Positions 7,644 to 17,381 are shown, numbered from the stretch's first letter. The stretch: DNA of 64,000 nt from UBA2336 sp964419145 (GCA_964419145.1 CAYQOM010000001.1:186001-250000); one strand, 5' to 3'. A program made the numbers and translations. Notes: generated by a model from the letters alone, not told the origin.

Positions 7644-9479
7644 CTATCGCTTGGCCACTACCCCACCAAATGATTTCACCATGTTGATGAATTCAATACG
7701 ATACCCTTCTTTATCATTGCCACGAGCACTTTCAGCCAAGGCTGCCACATCGTCATAGGTATAGGATTTCACATACTCTGATTCACGCAGCAACATACCA
7801 AACGCGGCCACGGATGCAGACCACCGGAAGTTATCCGAAGTCTGGTTAAGCGTAACCTGGTTATCTGTCATCGGGTGAACAATGAGTTTACTGTTTTCCG
7901 ATTCCGGGTGCTTGTACCGGAACTTTACCGTCATTAATTCTTTCGACTTGGTGGCTGAAGGATCAATTTTCGTGGTTTGATATTTCAGCGGATCAATGGT
8001 AAAGAATTCACTATCTACACCTACCGGAATAATTTCATATAAAGCGGTTACGGTATGACCTGAACCCAGATCACCGGCATCTTTCTTATCGTTGTTGAAG
8101 TCTTCATTTTTCAACAAGCGATTTTCATAACCAATCAGGCGGTAGGCCTTCACCTTTGCAGGATTAAACTCTACCTGAAGCTTTACGTCTTTTGCAATGG
8201 TAAACAAGGTGCCACCAAATTCATTCACCAACACCTTCTTGGCTTCCGTAATGTTGTCGATGTAGGCATAGTTTCCATTTCCTTTCATCGACAAAGTTTT
8301 CATTTTGGAATCTTTATAGTTACCCATACCGAAACCAAGTAAGGTCAGAAACACGCCTCCTTGTTTTTCCTTTTCGATTAATTGTTCCATGGCTGCATTG
8401 CTTGACTCACCAATATTGAAATCACCATCGGTAGCCAGAATTACCCGGTTGTTTCCTTCCTTCTTGAAATGCTTGTGTGCAACAGCATACGCCAGTTTAA
8501 TGCCTGCACCACCAGCGGTTGATCCACCGGCTTCCAGCCTGTCGAGTGCATCAATTATTTTTTTCTTATCAGCACCCGAAGTAGGCTCTAACACCAATCC
8601 CGCTGCACCGGCATACACCACAATGGCCACGTGATCTTGCGGGCGCAATTCATTCACCAGCATCTTGAACGATGATTTCAACAAGGGAAGTTTATTGGGC
8701 TCGTCCATAGAACCTGAAACATCAATCAGAAATACCAGGTTGGATGGTGGAAGATTTTCTGTTTCAATGCGCTTGCCCTGCAACCCGATGTGCACGAGTT
8801 TATGTTTTGAATTCCAGGGAGCTGAAGAAATTTCAGTGATGATGTTGAACGGATGTTCATTTTTGGGTTGAGCATAGTCGTAATCGAAGTAGTTGACTAG
8901 CTCCTCAATGCGCACGGCATCTTTGGGTGGCCGCTGACCATTATTCAGAAACCTGCGCATGTTGCTATAGGAAGCCGCATCCACATCAATTGAAAACGTT
9001 GACAGCGGGTTACGCAGCGCATCATGAAAAATATTTTCATTGATGCCGTCATACTCTTCGGTATTCCAATCGGGTTTTTGATAATCGTAGGCAACGGCTG
9101 GTGCAGCATACTCTGCTTGCATCTTTGATCGTTTGTATGCGCGACCGGCATATCCTGTAACCACCACTTCGCTAAGTTGTGACACATCGGCAGAAAGGGA
9201 AACATCAATCACACTGCGGGAGCCCACTTTTATTTCCTGCGTTTGTAATCCGATAAATGAGAAAACCAATGTTCCACCACTGGCGGGAACCTTAATGGAA
9301 TACGTTCCTTTAGCATTCGTTACGGTTGCGGTTGCAGTTCCTTTTAACGTAACATTCACACCGGGTAACGGACTTCCATCTTCAGCGGCAGTAACCGTTC
9401 CGGTAATCATCCTTTCCTGCGCCTGAAAGCCCAGGCTCGCAAAAAGAAATGCACTCATCAGCATAAATTGCGTTTTCAT
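7644..9479 (-). CDS. Secreted von Willebrand factor A protein (YfbK type) with SusC-like N-terminal module
   Basis: The ATG at 9479 gives a clean signal peptide (residues 1-21); an upstream start at 9533 would bury it. Residues 24-96 form a carboxypeptidase-regulatory-like domain and residues 101-110 read QLSEVVVTGY, the plug signature normally found in SusC-type TonB receptors. A YfbK-type N-terminal region (about 140-220) leads to a VWA domain with MIDAS motif DVSGS at 253-257, and the C-terminal part resembles DUF3520. VWA proteins bind proteins in a metal-dependent way, so an envelope adhesion or assembly role is likely. It diverges from a sigma/anti-sigma pair whose second protein has the same module. 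Confidence 0.88.
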   Translation of the reverse strand: MKTQFMLMSAFLFASLGFQAQERMITGTVTAAEDGSPLPGVNVTLKGTATATVTNAKGTYSIKVPASGGTLVFSFIGLQTQEIKVGSRSVIDVSLSADVSQLSEVVVTGYAGRAYKRSKMQAEYAAPAVAYDYQKPDWNTEEYDGINENIFHDALRNPLSTFSIDVDAASYSNMRRFLNNGQRPPKDAVRIEELVNYFDYDYAQPKNEHPFNIITEISSAPWNSKHKLVHIGLQGKRIETENLPPSNLVFLIDVSGSMDEPNKLPLLKSSFKMLVNELRPQDHVAIVVYAGAAGLVLEPTSGADKKKIIDALDRLEAGGSTAGGAGIKLAYAVAHKHFKKEGNNRVILATDGDFNIGESSNAAMEQLIEKEKQGGVFLTLLGFGMGNYKDSKMKTLSMKGNGNYAYIDNITEAKKVLVNEFGGTLFTIAKDVKLQVEFNPAKVKAYRLIGYENRLLKNEDFNNDKKDAGDLGSGHTVTALYEIIPVGVDSEFFTIDPLKYQTTKIDPSATKSKELMTVKFRYKHPESENSKLIVHPMTDNQVTLNQTSDNFRWSASVAAFGMLLRESEYVKSYTYDDVAALAESARGNDKEGYRIEFINMVKSFGGVVAKR

Positions 9480-9565
9480 AACTGTATTTGTTTGGTTTAC
9501 AGGTATGAGATGCAAATGGGAATTGGATTCCATAAACCAATCGGAATAATTTTCTATCTTAAAAA

Positions 9566-10129
9566 ATGCTTTTCAGCAAGCCCATAGCGGAAATCACCGA
9601 TCAGGAGTTGATGCAACGGTATAAGGAAACCAGCGACATGGAAGTACTGGGCTATTTGTACACGCGCTACACTTCTTTAGTATATGGTGTTTGCCTGAAA
9701 TACCTGAAAGACCGGGATGAAGCACAGGATGCGGTGATGGGTATTTTTGAAAAACTGATCGACACGCTGCATCAGCACGAAGTGACGCACTTCAAAAGCT
9801 GGTTGTACGTAACCTCACGCAACTATTGCCTGATGTACTTGCGGGCCAATAAAAACAAGCAAACGGAAGAATTACCGTCTTTTCTTATGGAATCGGACGG
9901 CTTGATGCATCAGGAGGATGCAACTGAATTGGAGGGAAATCTTGTTAAATTGGAAGATTGCATCGAAAAGCTTGTGGCAGAACAGCAACTGTGCGTTCGG
10001 TTGTTCTACCTGAAGCAGAAATGCTATCAGGAAATTGGTGATGAAACGGGGTATGACCTGAAAAAGGTGAAAAGCTACATACAAAACGGAAAGCGGAACT
10101 TAAAAATCTGCATGGAGGGGAATGACTGA
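9566..10129 (+). CDS. Sigma-70 family (ECF-like) RNA polymerase sigma factor
   Basis: A 187-residue sigma factor. Region 2 reads LYTRYTSLVYGVCLKYLKDRDEAQDAVMGIFEKL and HFKSWLYVTSRNYCLMYLR; region 4 reads LVAEQQLCVRLFYLKQKCYQEIGDETGYDLKKVKSYIQNGKRNL. The stop codon lies inside the start of the next gene (8-base overlap), which encodes a membrane anti-sigma/TonB chimera, so the two are almost certainly a regulatory pair. It diverges from the VWA gene; the 86-base gap probably holds both promoters, although no clear -7 box was found. Confidence 0.88.
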   Translation: MLFSKPIAEITDQELMQRYKETSDMEVLGYLYTRYTSLVYGVCLKYLKDRDEAQDAVMGIFEKLIDTLHQHEVTHFKSWLYVTSRNYCLMYLRANKNKQTEELPSFLMESDGLMHQEDATELEGNLVKLEDCIEKLVAEQQLCVRLFYLKQKCYQEIGDETGYDLKKVKSYIQNGKRNLKICMEGND

Positions 10130-11543
10130 CTATACCCACGATATTAAGCGATACCTGAGTGGTGCCATGACACCGCAAGAGCGGCATACCTTCGAAAAAA
10201 AGGTGCTGGCCGATCCGTTTCTGGCGGAAGCCCTTGAGGGCGCTGAACAACTATCGGCTGCGGAATTCGAAGAAGATGTTGAGGCCCTGAACAAGCAAAT
10301 TCTTGACGTTGAAATTGAACATGAAGTTGCGGCTGCATCGGCTTCGAAAAAAGTTGCTGCGTCAGCTCCGGCCTTGAAAAGAGTAAAAGTCAAAAAAATT
10401 CAACAAAAACGGATCTCAGTATTCGGTTGGACGTTACGCATTGCAGCTGGATTAGTGATTGTGTTGGTTTCGGGTTACCTGATCTGGCAGGTTACGCAAC
10501 CTAACGAAAAACCCGAGGTACTGGCCATGGAAGAATCGGCTCCCCCACCTCCACCTGTATCGTTACCGGATACAAGTCTTTATAAAGATGAATCAGGCGA
10601 AAAAGCTGTTGCGGAAACCATTGTTGACACTAAACCAGAAAAAACTGATCGTGCGGGTGTTACATCATCATCGTCAAGCAAAAGGACGGAAACCGAAAAA
10701 ACACAAGAAGACAGTGGAGAATTGGGTTATATGGTTAAACCAACAGAGCCGCTTATAACTGAAACCAAACCGGTTGAAATAACACCAGCACTTGATGTAA
10801 AGGCAGATGAAGTTGTGCGTGAAAAATTAGCGGTTGAAAAAGAAGAGAAAGCGAAGCTTGCAGAAGCCATACAACGTGAAACCAACGATGCGGCCAAAAA
10901 ACAAGTGGCTGGTCGTGCCATGGCCGCTCCCACTACAGGCCCAAAAGTTATTCGCGGAAAAGTTACCTCAACTGATGATGGTAGTCCACTGCCAGGCGTA
11001 AATGTGATTGTAAAAGGGACTTCAATAGGAACGACTACCGATGAAGGTGGCAACTACCAAATTGCAACTGATATTACAAATCCCGTATTGATATATGCTT
11101 TTATCGGTTTGCAAACTACAGAGATTAATGCTGGTACTAGAAGCGAAATTGATGTGAGCCTGGCGCAAGATGTTACGCAACTCAGCGAAGTAGTAGTTAC
11201 TGGCTATGGCACGCAACGAAGAGATGACTCATACACGCCCACGGTAGAGTTGGCATATCCTGAAAATGGGAACCGCGCGTTCCGTCAGTATCTTGAAAAA
11301 AACATAGTCTACCCGGAAGCAGCAAAAGCGCAAAAAATTGAAGGAAGGGTGACCGTTGATTTTTTTGTGGAGCCGGATGGAAGCTTAACGGGTTTTACCA
11401 TCATACGCGGCATTGGCGGTGGGTGTGATGAAGAACTGATCCGACTGATCAAAGAAGGGCCGAAATGGATACCCACTAAACGCGATAATACTCCAGTACG
11501 CGATAAAGTACGGGTTCGACTGAAATTTGAACTACCGAAATAG
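10122..11543 (+). CDS. Membrane anti-sigma-like protein fused to carboxypeptidase-regulatory-like and TonB C-terminal domains
   Basis: A 473-residue chimera. Residues 1-60 look like a cytoplasmic anti-sigma N-terminus (IKRYLSGAMTPQERHTFEKKVLADPFLAEALEG). A single membrane segment lies at about 104-125, followed by a proline-rich and charged periplasmic stretch. Residues about 273-350 are a carboxypeptidase-regulatory-like domain ending in QLSEVVVTGYG, and the last 90 residues are a TonB C-terminal domain (YPEAAKAQKIEGRVTVDFFVEPDGS). TonB domains contact outer-membrane receptors, so the protein could link an envelope event to release of the sigma factor at 9566. That mechanism is inference from architecture and the 8-base gene overlap. 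Confidence 0.8.
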   Translation: MTDYTHDIKRYLSGAMTPQERHTFEKKVLADPFLAEALEGAEQLSAAEFEEDVEALNKQILDVEIEHEVAAASASKKVAASAPALKRVKVKKIQQKRISVFGWTLRIAAGLVIVLVSGYLIWQVTQPNEKPEVLAMEESAPPPPPVSLPDTSLYKDESGEKAVAETIVDTKPEKTDRAGVTSSSSSKRTETEKTQEDSGELGYMVKPTEPLITETKPVEITPALDVKADEVVREKLAVEKEEKAKLAEAIQRETNDAAKKQVAGRAMAAPTTGPKVIRGKVTSTDDGSPLPGVNVIVKGTSIGTTTDEGGNYQIATDITNPVLIYAFIGLQTTEINAGTRSEIDVSLAQDVTQLSEVVVTGYGTQRRDDSYTPTVELAYPENGNRAFRQYLEKNIVYPEAAKAQKIEGRVTVDFFVEPDGSLTGFTIIRGIGGGCDEELIRLIKEGPKWIPTKRDNTPVRDKVRVRLKFELPK

Positions 11544-11546
11544 CAT

Positions 11547-12185
11547 ATGATTTCACGATATCTAAAGCTGGGTATTCTTTTGGTTGTGGTGGGCACCATA
11601 GCGGCCTATGTGTTGCTGGTTGTCATCCCCAAACGCTCGTATGAAACGGCAAAATCTATTGGAAAAGATTTCAGCGAAGCCTTTCAATTCACACCGGAAA
11701 TAAAAGTGCGCAATACCATTGTGCTGCAACAACAAACACCCATACTGGAACTGGCCACCTTGAAGCAGCAATTTCAACACCGGTATAACTGGCGCAATAC
11801 CTGGCTGAACAGCACCAAAGAAATTCAGATTGATGGAACATTTGAAGCGAAGTGCGGCTTCAACCTCAATGAAAAGTTTTCCATTGAAATCAATAACAAC
11901 AAAGCCACGGTGTACCTGCCTGAACCTAACGTGCTATCGGTTGAATCCGCTGGCGACATGACCTTTCGGGATGAAAACGGCTATTGGAATTGGGTGAACG
12001 AGCAAGATCGCACCAATGCAGTCAATGCGTTTATTACCGATGCGCGTACCTACGCCAATCAGGCTTCCTTTGTTCAGGAAACAAAAAAGGTCACGGAAGA
12101 AAAAATCCGTGACCTTTTGAAAACCTATGTGGATGAAGTGGAGTTTATCTACGAAGAAAAAATTCCGTTAACTCCCGCTCATTAA
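11547..12185 (+). CDS. DUF4230 membrane-anchored protein
   Basis: A 212-residue protein with one N-terminal membrane segment (about residues 7-27) and a soluble domain that resembles DUF4230, a family of unknown function. It follows the anti-sigma/TonB gene by only 3 bases, so it is likely the third gene of that unit. It ends 5 bases before the convergent LytTR regulator gene. No catalytic motif is apparent. Confidence 0.75.
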   Translation: MISRYLKLGILLVVVGTIAAYVLLVVIPKRSYETAKSIGKDFSEAFQFTPEIKVRNTIVLQQQTPILELATLKQQFQHRYNWRNTWLNSTKEIQIDGTFEAKCGFNLNEKFSIEINNNKATVYLPEPNVLSVESAGDMTFRDENGYWNWVNEQDRTNAVNAFITDARTYANQASFVQETKKVTEEKIRDLLKTYVDEVEFIYEEKIPLTPAH

Positions 12186-12190
12186 CTCAT

Positions 12191-12934
12191 TTACACCACC
12201 TTCTTCCTGATCAGCTTCGCATACGTTCGACTCACCGGGAAACTCTTTCCACTCTGCATCTTCACAATCATACCACCATTGAAATGTTTTTCTATTTCCT
12301 TAAGGAAGTTGATGTTGATGATGGTGCTGCGGTGCACGCGAATAAAAATTTCAGGATTGAGAATTTCTTCGAGTTTACCGATACCGGAAGAACTTACAAA
12401 CTGATCACTTTTGGTAGTAAGAATGGTGTAGTCTCCTGAGGCCTCCAAAAACATGATTTCTTCAACGGCCAGGTTAATGAGCTTCTCCGACTTCTGCACA
12501 AAAATGTGCGAATCATAAGACGTTTTGTTTTCCGTCTTCATATCGCGAAGCATCTCACCTACGTTGTACTGCTCTGTCTTCATGCGTTCAAGCGCACGCT
12601 TAACCGCCAGCTGAAAACGCTCCTGATCGATTGGCTTTAACAAATAGTCGACTGCATTTTTTTCAAATGCTTTTATCGCATACTGATCATAAGCGGTAGT
12701 AAACACCACATACGGATCATGCGTGATGTCATCCAGCACATCAAAGCCGTTCATGCCGGGCATCTGCACATCCAAAAAGATAAGGTCCGGTTTCAGGTTG
12801 TCGATCATTTCAACGGCATCTTTACCCTTTGTTGCTTCACCAACAATGGTAATGTTGCCTGTTTGTTCAATGTACTCGCGCAACAGTTCCCGAGCCAGTT
12901 GTTCGTCATCAATAATTACACAGGTTATCGTCAT
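12191..12934 (-). CDS. LytTR-family response regulator
   Basis: A 247-residue two-domain regulator. The receiver domain (residues 1-120) has D9/D10, phospho-acceptor D55 in FLDVQMPG and K100. The C-terminal LytTR DNA-binding domain spans about 140-245 (LEASGDYTILTTKSDQFVSSSGIGKLEEIL, IRVHRSTIININFLKEIEKHFNGG). It lies 58 bases downstream of a LytS-type kinase gene on the same strand, its probable partner. Confidence 0.94.
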   Translation of the reverse strand: MTITCVIIDDEQLARELLREYIEQTGNITIVGEATKGKDAVEMIDNLKPDLIFLDVQMPGMNGFDVLDDITHDPYVVFTTAYDQYAIKAFEKNAVDYLLKPIDQERFQLAVKRALERMKTEQYNVGEMLRDMKTENKTSYDSHIFVQKSEKLINLAVEEIMFLEASGDYTILTTKSDQFVSSSGIGKLEEILNPEIFIRVHRSTIININFLKEIEKHFNGGMIVKMQSGKSFPVSRTYAKLIRKKVV

Positions 12935-12992
12935 GGGTTCAGTTTTAATCGGTTGTTAATGTGTTTGGGATAGATTTGGTAACACGTGATTA

Positions 12993-14141
12993 CTATCCGG
13001 CAATACTTTTTATCTGATGCTCGGGTTCTTCCTCGAGCGTTGGCTGTGGTTGCGGATCGGGCACCTGCTCTTCTTTCGGTACAGGAATAAAGAAACTCAC
13101 CGAATATCCCCACTCATCCGAACGAATGCGAAGTCCGGAACCGGAACCAAATGAATTTCGTAAACGCAAATCTGTATTCTTCATGCCCACTCCGCTTGAA
13201 CTTCCGTCCATTACCTTTTTTGCATTGGAGCCAAGGCCATCATCTTTTACTTCAAAAAAAATCATGTGATTAAATCGCTTTACAGTAAGGGTAATGGTTC
13301 CGCCCTCCTCTTTCGGACCAACACCATATTTCACCGCATTTTCTACCAGCGGTTGTAAGATCATTGGAGGGATTCTGATCCCCAAACAAGTGAAATCAAT
13401 CTGTTTGATAAATTTCAATCGCTTTCCAAAACGCACTTGCTGAATTTTTATATAGTTATCAATAAAGTCAAGTTCATGAATGAGCTTTACCATCTGATCG
13501 CCATGCGAATCCAGTGCATACCGAAAAATATCAGAAAGCTGTGTGATCACCTTGCGGGCTTCTTCCTTGCTGGACCCGACCAGCATGTTGATGGAGTTCA
13601 GTGTATTGAATAAAAAATGTGGATTGATTTGTGATTTCAATAACGACAATTGCATCTCGCGGTTTTTCAATGCCAGCTCACCGCGTTCTAACTCCTTGCG
13701 TTGCAGTCCTTCAAAGTAGCGGATGATGTAATACACGGCCACGGCAACAATGTATTGGTTCTGAAACTGCAATCCATCCCAACTTAATAACGCAACGATG
13801 TGATCTTTCCAGTTGTCCCAGTACACGTAACCCTCTACATAATCGTTTATGTAATAGGAGAAAGAACCCATCAGCAAAAAGAACATCATAATGCCCAGCA
13901 CATGGCCAGCAATCTGAACCACCACCTTAAACCGAAACAGAAAATTCGCGTAAAGCAAAATGAGGATAATACCCACACAAAGCGCTTCCCACAGGTACAG
14001 GGCATTCCAGAACACGAATGCGAAAGGCGTAACCAGTTTCCACTCTAAAAAGGCACTTACGGTGAAGTTAATAAAGTACCACAGGCATAGCAGGAAATAT
14101 GCCTTTCTCCAGATGCGCGGTATCGATTCAAGGTTTATCAA
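12993..14141 (-). CDS. LytS-type sensor histidine kinase (start uncertain)
   Basis: The C-terminal half is a His_kinase / HATPase_c module: the phospho-acceptor segment SQINPHFLFNTLNSINMLVG, N-box ILQPLVENAVKYGVG and G-box DDGLGSNAKKV with GVGMKNTDLRLRN. The N-terminal half has four or five membrane segments. The frame extends upstream to 14468, but that part overlaps the divergent gene at 14283 and reads like non-coding sequence. No ATG lies between there and the first membrane helix; the TTG at 14141 (LINLESIPRIW) is the most plausible start, giving about 382 residues. It acts with the LytTR regulator downstream. Confidence 0.85.
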   Translation of the reverse strand: MINLESIPRIWRKAYFLLCLWYFINFTVSAFLEWKLVTPFAFVFWNALYLWEALCVGIILILLYANFLFRFKVVVQIAGHVLGIMMFFLLMGSFSYYINDYVEGYVYWDNWKDHIVALLSWDGLQFQNQYIVAVAVYYIIRYFEGLQRKELERGELALKNREMQLSLLKSQINPHFLFNTLNSINMLVGSSKEEARKVITQLSDIFRYALDSHGDQMVKLIHELDFIDNYIKIQQVRFGKRLKFIKQIDFTCLGIRIPPMILQPLVENAVKYGVGPKEEGGTITLTVKRFNHMIFFEVKDDGLGSNAKKVMDGSSSGVGMKNTDLRLRNSFGSGSGLRIRSDEWGYSVSFFIPVPKEEQVPDPQPQPTLEEEPEHQIKSIAG

Positions 14142-14282
14142 TTCGGCAATTTGCTTTTTAAAGTTACACAGAACGAAGATAATTCGGCTAAGGAATTCAT
14201 TTTGGCGGCAAACCTGCAAAAATGCAGATAATCTTACCTCGCATTTGAAAGAACCTGCTGAATGTCCATTTTTATTGATTCT

Positions 14283-15500
14283 ATGAAATTTTACCTGGTT
14301 ATAGCGGCTTTTACCCTTATGGTGTGGCAAAGTAGCGCCCAAAAAATCACCATTTCGGGAAAAGTGGTTGACAAGGAAACGCGTGAACCCCTGACGTTTG
14401 CCACGGTTGGTATAAACGGGAAGTCCATAGGTACCATTACCAACCTGCAAGGTGAGTTCGACTTTCACATTCCGCAGGAGTACCGAAACGAAATCTTTCT
14501 CATCAGCATGCTGGGGTACCAGAGCTACGAGGCGCCCGTGTGGTCAATTTCCACCAGCGGCCAGGTTACTTTTGAATTGACCAAATCAACCACCGTTCTG
14601 AATGAAGTTGTGGTTCGTGATTCCTTATCAGGAGGCGATATTCTGCGTATAGCGTTAAGCCGCATCGACCAGAATTTTCCAACCCGGCCGTTCATGCTGG
14701 AAGGATTTTACCGCGATGTAAAAAAAGTAGCCAACACCAACATTTCGTTGCTGGAAGCTGCTGTACAGATCTATGATGAAGACTATAGTGAGCCACGCAA
14801 CAAATTCAAATTGCGCGAACGTGTTCGACTGTTAGAAGTACGGAAAAGCATTGGCTATGAAAGTCAATTCACCACCTACTTTGATCAGGATAACTTACTG
14901 GAAGATTTGCTGTTGCACAACAACATTCGATACCGCCAGATTGAAGCACGGGAAGAAATGTACAATGCCATGTCGCGTGAACCTGACTCCTATTATAACG
15001 GACATGAGATTTACGTGATCTCACACACCCAGGACTACCTGTTAAAGATTTTTGTAGATAAGCAGGATTACTCCATCATTCACCTCGAATTTGAAATAGG
15101 CTCATCCAATGAACTGGTGGGCCGAAAGAAAAACCTGATCAGTCGCTTTGCCGGATTAAAGAAGACCATCGACTTCCGTCCGGTTGATGGAAAAATGTAC
15201 CTGAGCTTCATGAGCATCACCTCAAAAGTGACCTGGCATGACATTAAAACCAATGAGTTGAAATTTGAAACTGAACTCTTTCAACAGTTACTGATCAACG
15301 AAATAAAACCCAATACCACCGAGCGCATTGGTGCTACTGAACGCATGCGCAACTACGGCTTACAATACCAGGATCAACCTTATAATAAGGAGTTTTGGGA
15401 TAATTACAACGTAATCAAAGATACCCCACTTGACAAAAAGGTATTGGAAGATCTGGAAAAGGCTGGCCCCTTAAACAAACAGTTTCAGGGTGATCAATAA
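14283..15500 (+). CDS. Secreted carboxypeptidase-regulatory-like domain protein
   Basis: The ATG at 14283 (MKFYLVIAAFTLMVWQSSAQ) gives a normal signal peptide; the in-frame ATG at 14262 would place seven residues before it. Residues 22-105 are a carboxypeptidase-regulatory-like domain (ISGKVVDKETREPLTFATVGI, GTITNLQGEFDFHIP), and the remainder (FMLEGFYRDVKKV onward) is shared with many Bacteroidota proteins of unknown function. The protein at 21953-23065 has the same layout and is probably a distant paralogue. It diverges from the LytS kinase and its stop codon directly abuts that of the convergent aminotransferase. Confidence 0.85.
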   Translation: MKFYLVIAAFTLMVWQSSAQKITISGKVVDKETREPLTFATVGINGKSIGTITNLQGEFDFHIPQEYRNEIFLISMLGYQSYEAPVWSISTSGQVTFELTKSTTVLNEVVVRDSLSGGDILRIALSRIDQNFPTRPFMLEGFYRDVKKVANTNISLLEAAVQIYDEDYSEPRNKFKLRERVRLLEVRKSIGYESQFTTYFDQDNLLEDLLLHNNIRYRQIEAREEMYNAMSREPDSYYNGHEIYVISHTQDYLLKIFVDKQDYSIIHLEFEIGSSNELVGRKKNLISRFAGLKKTIDFRPVDGKMYLSFMSITSKVTWHDIKTNELKFETELFQQLLINEIKPNTTERIGATERMRNYGLQYQDQPYNKEFWDNYNVIKDTPLDKKVLEDLEKAGPLNKQFQGDQ

Positions 15501-16697
15501 TTACCGCAACGTAGCCAACGCTTTTTTCATCCGAGCAAGTGCTTCCCGTAAATCTTCTTCTGAGGCTGCATAGGAAAGCCTGATGCAATTGTCATCGCCA
15601 AAGGCGCTGCCCGGCACCAACGAAATATGCGCTTTCTCTAATAAAAACATGCACAAGTCATCACCATTTTTAACGGTGCGTTCTCCATCCGATTTACCAT
15701 AGTAGAAACTTACATCCGGAAAAAAGTAGAATGCACCTTGCGGGTAGTTTGCCTTAATGCCCGGAATATCCTTCAGCCATTCATAAACAAGCTCACGTCT
15801 TTTTTTGTATGCCTCCACCATCGCAAAAGTTGGTGCAAGGTCGCTGGTAATCGCTGCTAAGGCGGCTCGCTGTGCAATGGAACAATTCGCTGAAGTAAGC
15901 TGGCCTTGAATTTTATTACAGCCATCGGCAATCCACTTGGGTGCGCCAATGTACCCCACACGCCAGCCCGTCATAGCAAACCCTTTGGCAAAACCGTTTA
16001 CGGTTATCGTGCGCTCGAACATGCCTGGTAAAGATGCAACGCTTACAAACTCGCTGGTGAAATTGATGTGCTCGTAAATTTCATCTGCAATCACCAATAT
16101 GTTTTCATGTTTGAGAATAACCTTTGAAATGGCCTCCAATTCTGATCGTAGAAAAACAGAACCCGTAGGGTTGCAGGGCGATGAGAAAATCACAATTCGT
16201 GTTTTGGGTGTGATGGCTCGTTCAACCTGGTCGGCTGTTACTTTAAAATCATGGTCAATACCGCCTTTTACCAATACCGGCTTCGCCTCGGCTAATCGCA
16301 CCAGTGCATCATAGCTAACCCAGTAGGGTGAAAAAATAATTACTTCATCTCCAGGATTCAAAATGGCCAGCATGGCATTGGCAATGGATTGCTTGGCCCC
16401 ATTGGACACCACAATATTTTCTGCTTTGTACGGAACGTTGTTTTCTTTCTGATACTTCGCTGCCAACGCCTCACGGAAATCAACATACCCTGCTACCGGG
16501 GGATAGGCAAAATACTTTCCATCATCAATCGCCTTCTTTGCTGCTTCGCAGATATGCTGTGGGGTTTTGAAATCAGGTTCGCCTAAGCTTAGGCTGATCA
16601 CATCAATACCCCGACTTTTAAACTCACGGGCCTTGGCGGCCATCGCAAGGGTTGCGGATTCTTCAAAAGCATTCAGGCGTTGAGATAGTTGGTTCAT
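15501..16697 (-). CDS. Pyridoxal-phosphate aminotransferase, aspartate aminotransferase type
   Basis: A class I/II aminotransferase, most like the Ib subgroup of aspartate aminotransferases that move the amino group between aspartate and 2-oxoglutarate. From the ATG at 16697 (MNQLSQRLNAFEESATLAMA) it has 398 residues. Visible motifs are SLGEPDF at 37-43, CNPTG at 175-179, ADEIYEH at 204-210 and the PLP lysine K238 in VNGFAKGFAMTGWRVGY. The upstream start at 16718 is unlikely. It follows recR after 62 bases and may have its own promoter. Substrate beyond the family level cannot be fixed from sequence. Confidence 0.92.
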   Translation of the reverse strand: MNQLSQRLNAFEESATLAMAAKAREFKSRGIDVISLSLGEPDFKTPQHICEAAKKAIDDGKYFAYPPVAGYVDFREALAAKYQKENNVPYKAENIVVSNGAKQSIANAMLAILNPGDEVIIFSPYWVSYDALVRLAEAKPVLVKGGIDHDFKVTADQVERAITPKTRIVIFSSPCNPTGSVFLRSELEAISKVILKHENILVIADEIYEHINFTSEFVSVASLPGMFERTITVNGFAKGFAMTGWRVGYIGAPKWIADGCNKIQGQLTSANCSIAQRAALAAITSDLAPTFAMVEAYKKRRELVYEWLKDIPGIKANYPQGAFYFFPDVSFYYGKSDGERTVKNGDDLCMFLLEKAHISLVPGSAFGDDNCIRLSYAASEEDLREALARMKKALATLR

Positions 16698-16759
16698 GGT
16701 GTTTTGGAAAGTCAACAAAGAAAAAGATTTCTACGCGAATGTGAAACCCAAACAGCAGA

Positions 16760-17368
16760 TTAGTTGAAGAGCGTGCGTGCCACAATGCTTCTTCCCAACG
16801 TAATCTCATCCGCATACTCCAGATCGCCACCTACCGGAATACCACGCGCAATTACGCTCACCTTCACCGGCATATCTTTCACACGCCTGTGGATATAAAA
16901 AGAAGTAGTATCCCCTTCCATGGTGGGGCTGAGGGCCAGTATCAGTTCCTTCACTTCCGACTGGCCATGATTGAGGCGATTTAATAACGATTCAATTTTT
17001 AATTCGCCCGGCCCAATGCCATTCATGGGTGATATTACTCCGCCCAGTACATGGTATAAGCCCCTGTATTGCGATGTATTTTCAATGGCCATCACATCGT
17101 TGGTGTTTTCCACTACGCAAACCGTTGAGCGGTCGCGTTTATGACTGGTGCAGATGGAGCAAACCTCCGCATCGGAAATGTTGTGGCAATGTGTGCAGAA
17201 TTGAATGCCCGAACGCAACCGGTTCAACGCTTCCGTTAAAGCAAATGTGCTTTCTTCTTTTTCCTTCACCAGATGAAGCACCAAACGCAAAGCTGTTTTC
17301 TTTCCAATACCGGGTAGCTTCGATACCTGGGCAACAGCTTCTTCAATAAGTTTGGAAGGATATTCCAC
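16760..17368 (-). CDS. recR: Recombination mediator protein RecR
   Basis: RecR acts with RecO and RecF to load RecA at gaps. The 202-residue protein shows the helix-hairpin-helix region (VSKLPGIGKKTALRLVLHL), a C4 zinc finger (C58, C61, C70, C73), and a Toprim domain beginning VCVVENTNDVMAIE with the conserved YHVLGGVISPMNGIGP. Length is typical. It follows clpS by 13 bases on the same strand. Confidence 0.97.
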   Translation of the reverse strand: MEYPSKLIEEAVAQVSKLPGIGKKTALRLVLHLVKEKEESTFALTEALNRLRSGIQFCTHCHNISDAEVCSICTSHKRDRSTVCVVENTNDVMAIENTSQYRGLYHVLGGVISPMNGIGPGELKIESLLNRLNHGQSEVKELILALSPTMEGDTTSFYIHRRVKDMPVKVSVIARGIPVGGDLEYADEITLGRSIVARTLFN

Positions 17369-17381
17369 GCGTTACCAACCG

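Noticed and set aside
14142..14468. N-terminal extension of the LytS kinase
   Set aside because: It overlaps the divergent signal-peptide gene and has no similarity to kinase N-termini.
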